Below are positions 24,521 through 34,307 of a DNA stretch of 37,204 nucleotides, in pieces. Numbering within the stretch: the stretch's first letter is position 1; the number at the start of each line of letters is the position of its first letter. The stretch covers positions 1 through 37,204 of the forward strand of contig NZ_CVRU01000091.1 in NCBI RefSeq assembly GCF_001261715.1, read 5' to 3'. The notes below the pieces were generated by a model. That model saw only the letters and a list, made by a program, of their open reading frames with translations, ran no database searches and was not told the origin of the DNA. The position numbers and the translations under genes are program-made. Origin of the DNA: Dysgonomonas sp. HGC4. GTDB lineage: Bacteria; Bacteroidota; Bacteroidia; Bacteroidales; Dysgonomonadaceae.

Positions 24521-27052
24521 TTATCTCTTAAGCTCTTTTTCGTTTAAAAGAGAGGAAAGGTTTGTTGGATAATTTTCATTCATCACCTTCTTGTATTCTG
24601 CGGCAAATATCAAATATTTATTTTTTGCCTGATCCGTCATTTTTAGTTTTGTTAAAGAATGTATCTGATAGTATAATGCTTCTTCATTTAGAGAGTCAAT
24701 ATTAAAAAGAGTCTCTACCAGTAATAATGTAGTTTGGTAATCTTGCTGAGCATATCGACTTTCGATTTCCATTTGTAAAATAGTTTCCGATCTATTTTCA
24801 ACCTCTTGTTTGAACGAATCGAAAATCTCGCCTTCTGTGTTTTTCAGGAATTTACCTCTTGTTAATATTTCAATCAACTCTTTATTATTTATTATATTCT
24901 CTTCTTTAGTTATTTCTGAAAACCTCATATAATCGCAGTAGCATCCCTCCGATAATACTATTTTAAAGAACCCTTTATCGTGAATGAGTTCTATATCGTC
25001 AAGCTCCGAAAGAGCTTTGCGTATATGATTGAGGGTTACCCCTTTTAGATTCTTTGCTTTATTCTCTGTTTTGTCAGGCCATAAAATGTCACTCAACTGT
25101 TGAGATGAAATGCCATCTTCTATACTATATTGAAGGATTAAAAGAAAAGTTTGTTTCAGTTTTGTACTGAACATATACGTAATATCCTTATTATTACGAT
25201 CTCTTACCGTAAATTCACCAAATAAGTAAACCGAGTTTGGTTGATCTCTTCTAGCAAAAGATTCGCGTTGTATTTCCTCTCTAGCTTCCAAAGCCAAATT
25301 GGAGTTATCTAGAGAATTAAGATCAGTTTTAACCCTATTCTTTTTTCTATAAAAAAGATATATACCAACTAAAACCGCAGCTAAAATAACTACAAGCCAA
25401 ATGTAAGTCATAGCCTTGTTTTTACCATCTCCGACAAGTTCATCAAAACTTATAGGAGGAAAAGATAAAGAATACACTCGAGCAACCGAGGAAATATCAT
25501 TCGCATCAAACTCCTGAACGGTACAATACAGTTCGTTCAACTTTTCATTATAGTATAAGTTGGCATTTGTTGTAATTTTATCGGAACGGATCGGAATTGA
25601 ATCTCCCAAAATATCAAAATTTCCATTTTTAATAGAAAAACGATATAACTTTAAGAATGTACTCGAAAAGTGTTCCGGATAGCACAATGTATAAAAGCAT
25701 GTATCATCAAGCATTATCATGCTACGTACAGGCACTACATTATCTCCCTCCCAAGGTATTTCCCATAACTTTGTGATTTTTTTCTTATTAAGATCAACTT
25801 TGTATAAGTCATAATAGTAACGACGACCAATAGTCTGATCTCCGGAATCATTGCCCATACCCCCGAAAATATACAATGCATTTTCATCCTTTTTATAGCA
25901 CATTGAGGAGAAATATCTGGGTGTGATCTTATCTCCTTCAAAGGATAGTAAGTTCCATTTCTTTTCAATCAAATCATACGAGTAAAACTCCTTGTTATAA
26001 TGTTGGCTTCCAAAACCTCCAAAAACTATATATCTCTGATTATCGGAATCATAAAATCCGTTATGGTGATGCAACTGAGTAGGTAGTCTATCAACAGTCT
26101 CAGATGTCCATATCAATGTATTGAGATCAAGATAAGCTGCTGTAGCTGCTGTGGCTTGCTCTTCGGAGTATACCTCATATGCATATAACCGATCATCCGT
26201 TTTATCCATAAAGCTCATACCTAATCTGAGTTTGACAGGTAGTTCATTGGCATATTTCTTAGACGAAATATTATGTGTACGAACATTGAAAGTCATGATA
26301 GAATCACGATCGAAAAAGTATATGTCTTGTGTTTTTGGATTAAAGTTTAAACCCGCTACATTTTTCGACTTGAAAGATGCTCGTGGAGCCCAGTAATAGG
26401 CATTATTAATCAACCAAACAGGATTAGAAACCTGACCTCTTACTTTACCTTTCGAATCATGTACAAGTTCTCCTTCATTCTCATTTAAATGAAATAGATA
26501 TTCTTGTTGTTTATCTTTAATGACCAGATTCTTAATGGCAAAAGAAGGAATATCAACGACATGTTCACTCCTTCCAAAATAAATGATAGGCTTCCATTTT
26601 TCTTGAAGATTTAAACCTCCTATTTTAGTTTCATTCTCATTCACACTCAGAATCATAGAATCTTCCTTGAGATCAAAAGAGAGGCTGATACTTACCCATT
26701 GGCAATTAGCAAGTTCTTCTTTTCTAAAAAGAGTAGTGATCAAATTGTTGCGACCTTCTTCATTGAATTTAAAGACTGTATTATCTCCCCCCTCATTATC
26801 ATACATCAAATTATAAGTCGTGTTCTGATTAGTATCTTTCAATCTCAGGATATAACCAACATTCGATTCTGGAAGTAACGACAAATTAAAATTAATAATC
26901 AGTTTCTCGGAAAAAGAGGGTGAACTATTCTCAAATACTGAATAAGAAGTTCTATCATTGATCAGACTTTCATTTCCATGAAATCTGAGTCCTTGAGAAA
27001 AGATATTTAGGGGAAAGAATAATATTATAGCTAAGTAAAAAAATAATTTCAT
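24521..27052 (-). CDS. Membrane-spanning Kelch-SARP-like regulator of the PUL
   Basis: 843 residues from the ATG at 27052 (the ATG at 27061 adds 3). A signal peptide (LFFYLAIILFFPLNIFSQ) precedes a periplasmic part: residues ~25-200 look like a LamG/concanavalin-like lectin fold, and ~230-540 a beta-propeller with Kelch repeats (RYIVFGGFG, ALYIFGGMGN, FYSYDLIEKKWNLL). One TM helix lies at ~548-570 (YIWLVVILAAVLVGIYLFYR). The cytoplasmic part starts at ~605 with a SARP/OmpR-type winged helix (YLFGEFTVRD, LKQTFLLILQYS, LSDILWPDK, LNHIRKALSEL), followed by a BTAD-like TPR domain to the end. It carries no kinase or receiver domain. Placed just upstream of the SusCD operon on the same strand, it is probably a one-component glycan sensor controlling it; this is inference from architecture and position. 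Confidence 0.82.
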   Translation of the reverse strand: MKLFFYLAIILFFPLNIFSQGLRFHGNESLINDRTSYSVFENSSPSFSEKLIINFNLSLLPESNVGYILRLKDTNQNTTYNLMYDNEGGDNTVFKFNEEGRNNLITTLFRKEELANCQWVSISLSFDLKEDSMILSVNENETKIGGLNLQEKWKPIIYFGRSEHVVDIPSFAIKNLVIKDKQQEYLFHLNENEGELVHDSKGKVRGQVSNPVWLINNAYYWAPRASFKSKNVAGLNFNPKTQDIYFFDRDSIMTFNVRTHNISSKKYANELPVKLRLGMSFMDKTDDRLYAYEVYSEEQATAATAAYLDLNTLIWTSETVDRLPTQLHHHNGFYDSDNQRYIVFGGFGSQHYNKEFYSYDLIEKKWNLLSFEGDKITPRYFSSMCYKKDENALYIFGGMGNDSGDQTIGRRYYYDLYKVDLNKKKITKLWEIPWEGDNVVPVRSMIMLDDTCFYTLCYPEHFSSTFLKLYRFSIKNGNFDILGDSIPIRSDKITTNANLYYNEKLNELYCTVQEFDANDISSVARVYSLSFPPISFDELVGDGKNKAMTYIWLVVILAAVLVGIYLFYRKKNRVKTDLNSLDNSNLALEAREEIQRESFARRDQPNSVYLFGEFTVRDRNNKDITYMFSTKLKQTFLLILQYSIEDGISSQQLSDILWPDKTENKAKNLKGVTLNHIRKALSELDDIELIHDKGFFKIVLSEGCYCDYMRFSEITKEENIINNKELIEILTRGKFLKNTEGEIFDSFKQEVENRSETILQMEIESRYAQQDYQTTLLLVETLFNIDSLNEEALYYQIHSLTKLKMTDQAKNKYLIFAAEYKKVMNENYPTNLSSLLNEKELKR

Positions 27053-27074
27053 AATAAACACACTTTATTATCTA

Positions 27075-27082
27075 CAAATATA
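27075..27082 (-). promoter_or_regulatory. Putative -7 box of the regulator gene
   Basis: On the minus strand the bases read TATATTTG, matching TAnnTTTG, ~22 bases before the regulator ATG at 27052. The transcript leader would be very short. The gap 27053-27401 holds this box and the T6SS terminator; I see nothing else in it. Confidence 0.4.
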
Positions 27083-27226
27083 GAAAATAAGCTCGTTAAT
27101 TTCGGGGATTAGTTTAGATACGGGTTTTAGAGGCAACGAATAGGATGATAACATACTTATATGTTAATTCTTATAACAAATGACAACCTATTATAATTCA
27201 GTCGTAAAGCTGATAATTCTTTATAA

Positions 27227-27267
27227 AAAGAGAAAAGCAGCTACAAAAATTTGTAACTGCTTTTTTT
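27227..27267. terminator. Bidirectional terminator at the end of the T6SS operon
   Basis: AAAGCAG (27234-27240) with CTGCTTT (27257-27263) and TACAAA (27242-27247) with TTTGTA (27250-27255) form a 13-bp stem with one internal mismatch and a 2-base loop. T-rich tracts follow on both strands (a run of 7 T on plus, TTTTCTCTTTTT on minus). It lies ~140 bases after the tssH stop and insulates the regulator gene. Confidence 0.82.
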
Positions 27268-27401
27268 AGACCTATTTCAAATATAGAGAAATTAGATATA
27301 AGTATTTCTCCGTTTCCAGAACCTCAATTCTCCTTAACTATTAACTTTATCACAGACAAAATACTATTAGTTATAACAGATAAATATAGCATATCAAAGA
27401 A

Positions 27402-29882
27402 TTATCGGATATCCCAAATCAATTCATTATCAGAGTCTTTACCTACCACTAATTTATGTCCATGAGAAAGCTTATTACCCACAATCAGGCGTGAAATAGG
27501 ACGTCTCAAATGTGTTCGTATCGTCCCTGCCACTTGTCTTGCTCCATACTTAGGTGTGAAACCACGTTCGGCTAGCATTTTACGAGTATCATCATCAATT
27601 TCCAAATCTATACCTTGCTTACTCAAAGCTTCAATAAGCCCTTTAAGCTGAATATTGAAAATCTTCAATAGCATGGTTTCATTGATAGGCGAGAATGGAA
27701 CTATTTCTGATAAACGAGCTAAAAACTCTGGACGGAAATACTGCCCCATCACTTCCATCAACTGTGTAGTAGTTGGAGTAATTCCTTGTGATAATTGCTT
27801 AGTAAGCCACTCGCTACCAACATTGGATGTAAACAGGATTATAGCATTAGAAAAATCACCTTCTTTACCTAGTCTATCATGCAATTTACCTTCATCCATA
27901 ATTTGCAGGAAGATGTCATACACCGATGGATGTGCTTTTTCGATCTCATCAAATAGAACCACAGCATAAGGCTGCTGACGAATTTTATTCACTAAAAGCC
28001 CGCCTTCTTCATAACCTACATATCCCGGAGGAGCTCCGTATAATAGGGCTGCCGAATGTTCTTCTTTAAACTCTGACATATCGAAACGAATCATTGCTTT
28101 TTCGTCATTAAAGAGTACTTCTGCCAACGATTTTGCTAATTCAGTTTTTCCCGTTCCCGTAGGTCCTAATAAGAAAAATGAGCCAATGGGTTGTCCTGCT
28201 TTATTCAACCCACTTCGAGACTCTAAGATAGCATCTACAAGCGATTTCAAAGCATTATCTTGTCCAACCACTCTTCGGCGCAACAAGTCTTCCATATTTA
28301 GCAGGCGTTCTTTTTCCTGAGCTTGTACTTTCCCTATCGGGATTCCAGTTTTACTAGATATAATGGCAGCAACCTCATGTACTGCTATTTTTGTAATCTT
28401 CTCTTTTATGAAGTCATTTAATATATCTAACGCCTTGCCAACATAATTAAATAGTACACCTTCATCCTCTATTTCCCTCACATCAGTTTCATCTGTAATG
28501 ATACCTAATAAAACAGGACTCAAGCGGTTTTGCATTGATAAGTATAAGAAGCGTAAATCTGCAAGTTTTTCTTCGGGTGTTTTATCAAATGCTCCTTCAA
28601 TGAGGGCTAACTCACTTATAAAATAATGAATATCTTTATGAGCAGTCTCATTTACCATTTTAGTCGCCGACATAGTTCTATCCATCAAATCGATAGCCGA
28701 ATCTGGCAAACGACGATCTTTATCGTAACGCTTAGCTAACTTTACACATTCCTCTATCGCTTCCTTGTCTACTTCAAGCTTGTGGAATTCCATATATCGA
28801 GGTAAGACTGAGTGTACCATAAGAATAGCCGATGCAATATCCGGTTCATTGATTTGTAATACTTCAAATCTACGACTAAAGGCATGATCGGGTTCTATCA
28901 ATTTACGATATTCATCAATAGTAGTGGCACCGATAACCGTTAGATCACCTTTTGACAACTCAGGTTTTAAGATGTTTGCAGCACCCGAATTACCCTGTTT
29001 AGGGTCTAATAGCACATGAATTTCGTCAATAAATAGAATTGCATTATCTATATTCCGAATTTCCTTGATAATATTTTTCAAACGGTCTTCTATTTCCCCT
29101 TTGTAAGTTGCTCCAGCAATAAGAGCACCTGTATCCAGTTCGTAGACCGCAGCTCCATCAAGATAAGATGCTACATTTTTATTTACAATATCATGAGCAA
29201 GACCATCCACAAGAGCCGTTTTCCCCACTCCCGAATCTCCGATAATCATAACATTGGGTTTGCTGTGACGTCCAAGTATTTCCATCATCATACGTGTTTC
29301 CTTATCACGGCTTACAATGTTATGTATTTTTAAGTCTAGTGCCAAAGCTGTTTTATCAACACAATATTTCATTAGGTTGACCATAGGCATCGCTCCATTT
29401 TCTTCTGATGTTACAAAAGAGGCATTTGGCATACCAATGGATGATCTTATCTCTTTTCCACTAACATACAAGTCAAAAATCTCATTTTCCCGAAGGGGAA
29501 AAGACTTCAATTGGTCTACCGAAAACCCTACATTGGGTTTAGCCAATGCAGCGAGTACACAAATAGGATTAATTTCTAACAACCCAAGTTTCAGACGCAC
29601 ATTGTCTGCTTCTTCAAAAACCATTGGTATTTTTTCATCGGGTTGTATATCAGCTACTACACCGGCTTTTGGAAAATCGTCAATACGCATTTCGGCCCAT
29701 TCTCCAAAATACTCAACATCTTTATCCATGCTTTGTATAAAGTCTTTCAAACCAATCTCTTTATGAAGCAGAGCTTTCAATAAATGGGCAGACGAATAAG
29801 TTGCATTATAATATTCTCGAGAAATAGACTGGGCTATTCTTATGGCGGTTTTTACTGATTCATTCAGATTAATAAAATCCAT
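27402..29882 (-). CDS. tssH: T6SS AAA+ ATPase TssH/ClpV
   Basis: 826 residues of ClpB/ClpV layout. The Clp N-domain covers ~1-150. The first AAA+ module has Walker A at ~213-220 (GDSGVGKT) and Walker B (AILFIDEIH). A middle region near 400-490 follows. The second AAA+ module has Walker A at ~570 (GPTGTGKT), Walker B (VVLFDEIEKAHP) and a C-terminal ClpB-D2-small domain. ClpV unfolds the contracted TssB/TssC sheath so it can be reused. Both ATPase sites look intact. Its place 12 bases after tssF, at the end of an operon with TssO, P and R, argues for ClpV and not the housekeeping ClpB, which would also have a longer coiled-coil middle domain. Confidence 0.93.
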   Translation of the reverse strand: MDFINLNESVKTAIRIAQSISREYYNATYSSAHLLKALLHKEIGLKDFIQSMDKDVEYFGEWAEMRIDDFPKAGVVADIQPDEKIPMVFEEADNVRLKLGLLEINPICVLAALAKPNVGFSVDQLKSFPLRENEIFDLYVSGKEIRSSIGMPNASFVTSEENGAMPMVNLMKYCVDKTALALDLKIHNIVSRDKETRMMMEILGRHSKPNVMIIGDSGVGKTALVDGLAHDIVNKNVASYLDGAAVYELDTGALIAGATYKGEIEDRLKNIIKEIRNIDNAILFIDEIHVLLDPKQGNSGAANILKPELSKGDLTVIGATTIDEYRKLIEPDHAFSRRFEVLQINEPDIASAILMVHSVLPRYMEFHKLEVDKEAIEECVKLAKRYDKDRRLPDSAIDLMDRTMSATKMVNETAHKDIHYFISELALIEGAFDKTPEEKLADLRFLYLSMQNRLSPVLLGIITDETDVREIEDEGVLFNYVGKALDILNDFIKEKITKIAVHEVAAIISSKTGIPIGKVQAQEKERLLNMEDLLRRRVVGQDNALKSLVDAILESRSGLNKAGQPIGSFFLLGPTGTGKTELAKSLAEVLFNDEKAMIRFDMSEFKEEHSAALLYGAPPGYVGYEEGGLLVNKIRQQPYAVVLFDEIEKAHPSVYDIFLQIMDEGKLHDRLGKEGDFSNAIILFTSNVGSEWLTKQLSQGITPTTTQLMEVMGQYFRPEFLARLSEIVPFSPINETMLLKIFNIQLKGLIEALSKQGIDLEIDDDTRKMLAERGFTPKYGARQVAGTIRTHLRRPISRLIVGNKLSHGHKLVVGKDSDNELIWDIR

Positions 29883-29893
29883 ATATTTATTTT

Positions 29894-31681
29894 TTATTTA
29901 TTAGCTGATTCTATAACTTTAAAAGTATAATTGTAATGGTTCGGAGAGCGCAGATTGAGCCTAGTCTTCAAGTCCTTTACAACTCCTTTCTCTTTTAGAT
30001 AGTCAATATATTTATCTTTAGGCGTTAACTGAATTTCCATAACATTGATTATACCTTGCTTAAATTGGGGAGTTATTCTGGCTTTACGCACTACATCTAC
30101 TTCTTTGATGTATTTACCTAATTCCATCCAACAGAAACTCAAAATATTATGTTTAGTCAAAATACGGTCTTTTGAAGTTAGATAATACCTATTTATAGCT
30201 TTTAGACTCTCTATATCGTAAAAACTCTTACCTCCGAAAACCTGGGTCAGGAGTATGGCATTTGATTTATTTAATTCTGCTACTTTAATAGCCATAACCG
30301 ATGTACCTGCAGGTATACCGTTAACATGCTGTACATGTGATGTCCAATATGAAATATCCATAGAACCAACCTTATCAAAAGGATATAGAAGTATCCGTCC
30401 TACTTCTGCATATTCATTTAGTCTGTTGAGTTCTACTTTACGACTTTCTTCATTTTGGATGCCAGTTATAGAGTCGAGTACCAAAGATATTTTCTCTGCA
30501 TCTATTTCAGGAAAAGCCGTTTTTTCATCTTGTGCTATATCAATAAGCCTTTCTAAATAATCTGCTAACTTAGGGTCAGCAATATTCTTCTTTCTTATAG
30601 GTTCTACATTAAATGTTCCATTTATATCTTCACTCAGTTCTTCCGTCTTATATATCCTTTGGGAAGAATCAGAAACAATATCTATTTCTAAAAACTCTTC
30701 ACCAATATCCGACGATAATGGTATAATATCCCCAAACGAAGGATTCGACACCCTTGTTTCGTTATGTTGTCTATTTAAAGCAGGAAAAGCATTCACAGCA
30801 ATCACTAATTTACTGAGATCACTATCGTTGAATTGAGGAGGAAAAGTAATCGAGAGCCAATAACCTTTCTCGATGTTTGAAGCTAGTCCCTCCCCCATTA
30901 TAGTGATTAACTCATCAGGCAGATGCTGCTTTTCCATCGCATTCAAATTCAATTCACTTGATATAGTCTGGTAGTGAGAATTATAAAAAGCTAGGATATC
31001 GGTCTCCGTTTTACTATGTGTAACCGACTCTGTAATAGGAAAACCATGTTTTATCTCCAAGGGCTTTCCTGCAGCGAACCATTTCACATGGGGAAGCAGA
31101 TCAAAATAATCGTGATTATCATTTAGATGCGGAAAATCAAGATAAAAAAATAAGTCCTTTAGGTATTTTACTCCCTCTCCGGTGTCTAGTTTTATCCAAA
31201 CAGTGTCATACGTTCTTTTTTCGTTCACGCGATTAATAACCCTTTTGTTTCCGGAAGAATCAACTGACCATAGCGTTTGTCCTTGAAATATATGCGTCAC
31301 ACTAACATCCCTAAGAATAGTATCGGTAACCGGAGTAAACCCCACAGATGATATTTCTTTATTTTTTAATTCATTGGACAGATTCTTTATCGTAAATACA
31401 GTCTTTCTATCCAGATGATATATAGGGCTACTAGGCTTTACATAAAGAATGCTATGTGCTGGACGTATATAATTATATCCGGAAGGAGCCAATTTATTTA
31501 CCAGCTTTTCCAAAATAGTTAAATCTATATCAGTCAGTTTATTTTCCAACAAATAGAGCTCATTACACATGGTCTCTATCATCAGATTGACTAGTGGATT
31601 CCGGTTTACAGAACTTTTAGTATCCCATGTCAGATTTATATAATGAATAATCTCTTTACGTATTGCTTCTTTACTTTTCAT
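29894..31681 (-). CDS. tssF: T6SS baseplate subunit TssF
   Basis: 595 residues, cytoplasmic. The start shows the Bacteroidota TssF pattern (NPLVNLMIETMCNELYLLEN, then LTDIDLTILEKLVNKLAPSG and YIRPAHSILYVKP). The C-terminal part carries a conserved-looking block (ILLYPFDKVGSMDISYWTSH, GIPAGTSVMAIKVAELNKSN). TssF forms the baseplate wedge with TssG and TssK beneath the sheath. The gene begins 17 bases after the tssR stop and is followed by tssH after 12 bases; tssG, often adjacent in other systems, is not in this window. Confidence 0.85.
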   Translation of the reverse strand: MKSKEAIRKEIIHYINLTWDTKSSVNRNPLVNLMIETMCNELYLLENKLTDIDLTILEKLVNKLAPSGYNYIRPAHSILYVKPSSPIYHLDRKTVFTIKNLSNELKNKEISSVGFTPVTDTILRDVSVTHIFQGQTLWSVDSSGNKRVINRVNEKRTYDTVWIKLDTGEGVKYLKDLFFYLDFPHLNDNHDYFDLLPHVKWFAAGKPLEIKHGFPITESVTHSKTETDILAFYNSHYQTISSELNLNAMEKQHLPDELITIMGEGLASNIEKGYWLSITFPPQFNDSDLSKLVIAVNAFPALNRQHNETRVSNPSFGDIIPLSSDIGEEFLEIDIVSDSSQRIYKTEELSEDINGTFNVEPIRKKNIADPKLADYLERLIDIAQDEKTAFPEIDAEKISLVLDSITGIQNEESRKVELNRLNEYAEVGRILLYPFDKVGSMDISYWTSHVQHVNGIPAGTSVMAIKVAELNKSNAILLTQVFGGKSFYDIESLKAINRYYLTSKDRILTKHNILSFCWMELGKYIKEVDVVRKARITPQFKQGIINVMEIQLTPKDKYIDYLKEKGVVKDLKTRLNLRSPNHYNYTFKVIESANK

Positions 31682-31698
31682 GCTTATACATTCTCTAC

Positions 31699-34212
31699 TT
31701 AAGGTAGTAGTTTCCTATCCACCCAATAATATATTTGTCCGTTCGATTCAAATTGATCTGCTTTATCAAGCTCTTTCTTCATTTTCTTATAATAAATGAT
31801 CAATTCCTCTAATTTTTTGTCTGGAACTGCCTTTTTATTTTTTATCTCTTCTATCCTTATTGAGTTCAATAGCTCGTTCGAAGTAGGACTACCCGTAATC
31901 CGATATTGAGCCTCAGCTAGAGTCATTTTTTTAAGATTACTATTCTTCTCTTTACACAGTTTACAATATTTGATTGGTGTAAGCAGAAGTTTCGAAAGAT
32001 GTTTACGTACATTATTTGTATTTGCGTATCCTCCGGGAGATACTATCTTAATATAGAATTCTTCCCGATCCATTATTGTATCATTTTTAAGCGCAGCCTT
32101 AGCTTCTCTATCCAACTCTGCAAATAAATCATCTTCTGGACAATTACACGGTTTCTGCTTCTGTTCTTCTCGTTCTCTTACCTGATATATATAATCCACT
32201 TCCTTTTCTGACAGTGCTGCCACAAACTCTTTAAGTTCTTTCATCTCACTTTCAGATAACATTAGACGATAATCTACATGGTTATTAATAGTGTCCTCCA
32301 GAACAACAATGCGTGAAGGCATATACCATCCCGGTGTCTCATGACTAAAACTTGCAATAAATTTCTTGGCGGGTAGACGGGTAGTATCTATGCCATAATT
32401 TTGAACAAATAGGCTATCGAATACTGTTCGGTTATTACCCACTGAACGAAAAGATTTATCCATAAATTGAATAACACGGCTATTGTCCATCTTTATTTCT
32501 TGTAGTATAGTATCAATATTATTGGAAAGTATTTCCATTGATAACAATTCCGATTTACGAGGAAAAAATAAAGCACCTTGTGTTATACTATTATCAGGAA
32601 AATCTAGTCTATAACTATTCTCTGTTTCACCGATTCCTATATAACTATTACTTCGTTTTATCTGACTTGGAGAAACTAAAATTTCCTTCTTGGTCTTGAG
32701 CATGCCATTTGCATACGAATTAATCATATTCTCTATATCCAATACAAAATTATTGTACTCATCTCCCACTCCGGCATATACTTGAAAGCCCAATATTCGG
32801 CAGTTATTCTTAAGAAGTTTATTCAACAATCCAGCATCTAGCCCATCGTTCGCATATCCGGTTTCGCCAATCAATACAATAAGGTTGGTAGCATCCTTAT
32901 GATCATCAAACATATCTACAGCTTTTCTCAATCCCGCCCATGTTCGAGGAAGCATCGAGGTACGCAGCTTATCTTTATTTTTTACTTTTCCTGACAAATA
33001 GTTGATCATATCCGAATATTCGGGTGTTAATTCTGTGCTAGCAGGACGAAGCATTTTATTAGAATCGTCAAAAGTCATCACACAGCTAAACTGGAATGAA
33101 AATGTTTCATCGGACTTTTCAAATAGTGGCTGAAGTCCTTGCAAGGCATTGACTATTTGTGGAAAATTGGAAATTGTTTTCTCTTTACCTTCAAACACAA
33201 AACAAATATTGATCTTTTTAAGCCCTTTTACTATTGTTCTGAATTGTTTATGAGTTATACTGTTACCATTTACATTCAATATAGAGTTATTACTATAGTC
33301 GAATACAGGCAATACCATCCGCGTTCTGAATGCAACGAGAGAATCTTTACACGAATATGAAGACACTGGATTATATCTGATCGTTGAATATTGTTCAGTC
33401 AGTAAACTGTTTACATCCATCATATCTTCCGTAATCATCACCTCTTCTTGGTTCCTTATAAAGAAACGCGTTGACTCTTCGGGTAAACTAGCCTGATTTA
33501 CGTGCAACCCAGTACCAATATCCTTTATAAGGGAATTATCTACCCATCCTAATACTTCCGTTTTTATATCTTCTGCTTTTATATAAGGTTTCTTTGCTAT
33601 TAGTGTCATCAGTCCATCCTCAGACATTTTCATCTGGTAAATAATACTATAGGGGCTTATAACTCCAGTTTGAGAATTCATTTCCAAATCCTTATATAAC
33701 TTAATAGAATCTGTTGTGAAGAATTTTACAGGTTCATTAATCGATATAGTATCAGCAAAGATTGCTAACATTTTATTTTTCCTGCCACTTGCAATATCCG
33801 TTACCGATTGTTGATTAAGCATTAGTTTAGATTTATGCATCCAACCATAGTACTCCGCTTTTTTATAGTCTAATTTCCCATTCTTTAAAATATCAGGGGT
33901 ATATTTTATCAGTCGTAAGTAATCACCATTTGTACCAATTACAAGAAAGGGATCAAGGTAATCTACATCTTTAGCCTTTACATTACCTCCGGCATTATTA
34001 AGTGTTTTGTTCTTTTCTCTATCAGAGAAGACAATCCAAGGTTCTTTATTCAAATCTGTTTTCGGCGCTCTTATATCACCTCCACAATAGTTAAGTGAAT
34101 ACTCCCTTGGAAATTTTTTTACACTTGTAAAACGATGGATAGGACCACATGATGCTAATAAAAGTAGCAACAGTAGCAAAGAGGTCGTTAGTTTCCGATA
34201 TATACTATTCAT
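31699..34212 (-). CDS. tssR: T6SS-iii lipoprotein TssR
   Basis: 837 residues. The lipoprotein signal (LLLLLASC, Cys22) places it at the outer or inner membrane facing the periplasm. Residues ~30-240 are beta-rich with SH3-like strands (WIVFSDREKN, YLRLIKYTPD, YYGWMHKSKLML). Residues ~325-500 form a von Willebrand A-like Rossmann domain (INICFVFEGKEK, FQFSCVMTFDDSN, LIVLIGETGYANDG). The usual metal site D-x-S-x-S is replaced by VFEGKEK, so metal-dependent ligand binding is doubtful. The C-terminal ~150 residues are charged and helical. TssR is one of the proteins unique to Bacteroidota T6SS, thought to be part of the envelope complex in place of TssJ/L/M. Assignment rests on size, lipobox, VWA-like domain and neighbours. 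Confidence 0.82.
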   Translation of the reverse strand: MNSIYRKLTTSLLLLLLLLASCGPIHRFTSVKKFPREYSLNYCGGDIRAPKTDLNKEPWIVFSDREKNKTLNNAGGNVKAKDVDYLDPFLVIGTNGDYLRLIKYTPDILKNGKLDYKKAEYYGWMHKSKLMLNQQSVTDIASGRKNKMLAIFADTISINEPVKFFTTDSIKLYKDLEMNSQTGVISPYSIIYQMKMSEDGLMTLIAKKPYIKAEDIKTEVLGWVDNSLIKDIGTGLHVNQASLPEESTRFFIRNQEEVMITEDMMDVNSLLTEQYSTIRYNPVSSYSCKDSLVAFRTRMVLPVFDYSNNSILNVNGNSITHKQFRTIVKGLKKINICFVFEGKEKTISNFPQIVNALQGLQPLFEKSDETFSFQFSCVMTFDDSNKMLRPASTELTPEYSDMINYLSGKVKNKDKLRTSMLPRTWAGLRKAVDMFDDHKDATNLIVLIGETGYANDGLDAGLLNKLLKNNCRILGFQVYAGVGDEYNNFVLDIENMINSYANGMLKTKKEILVSPSQIKRSNSYIGIGETENSYRLDFPDNSITQGALFFPRKSELLSMEILSNNIDTILQEIKMDNSRVIQFMDKSFRSVGNNRTVFDSLFVQNYGIDTTRLPAKKFIASFSHETPGWYMPSRIVVLEDTINNHVDYRLMLSESEMKELKEFVAALSEKEVDYIYQVREREEQKQKPCNCPEDDLFAELDREAKAALKNDTIMDREEFYIKIVSPGGYANTNNVRKHLSKLLLTPIKYCKLCKEKNSNLKKMTLAEAQYRITGSPTSNELLNSIRIEEIKNKKAVPDKKLEELIIYYKKMKKELDKADQFESNGQIYYWVDRKLLP

Positions 34213-34307
34213 TTTGTATTATGTAAGTAGTGTTAGCTATTTTATTACTTCATACCCAGTGATTAATCTTACAGGTATAGAAGTAAAGAGTCTGTGATCT
34301 TATAACC

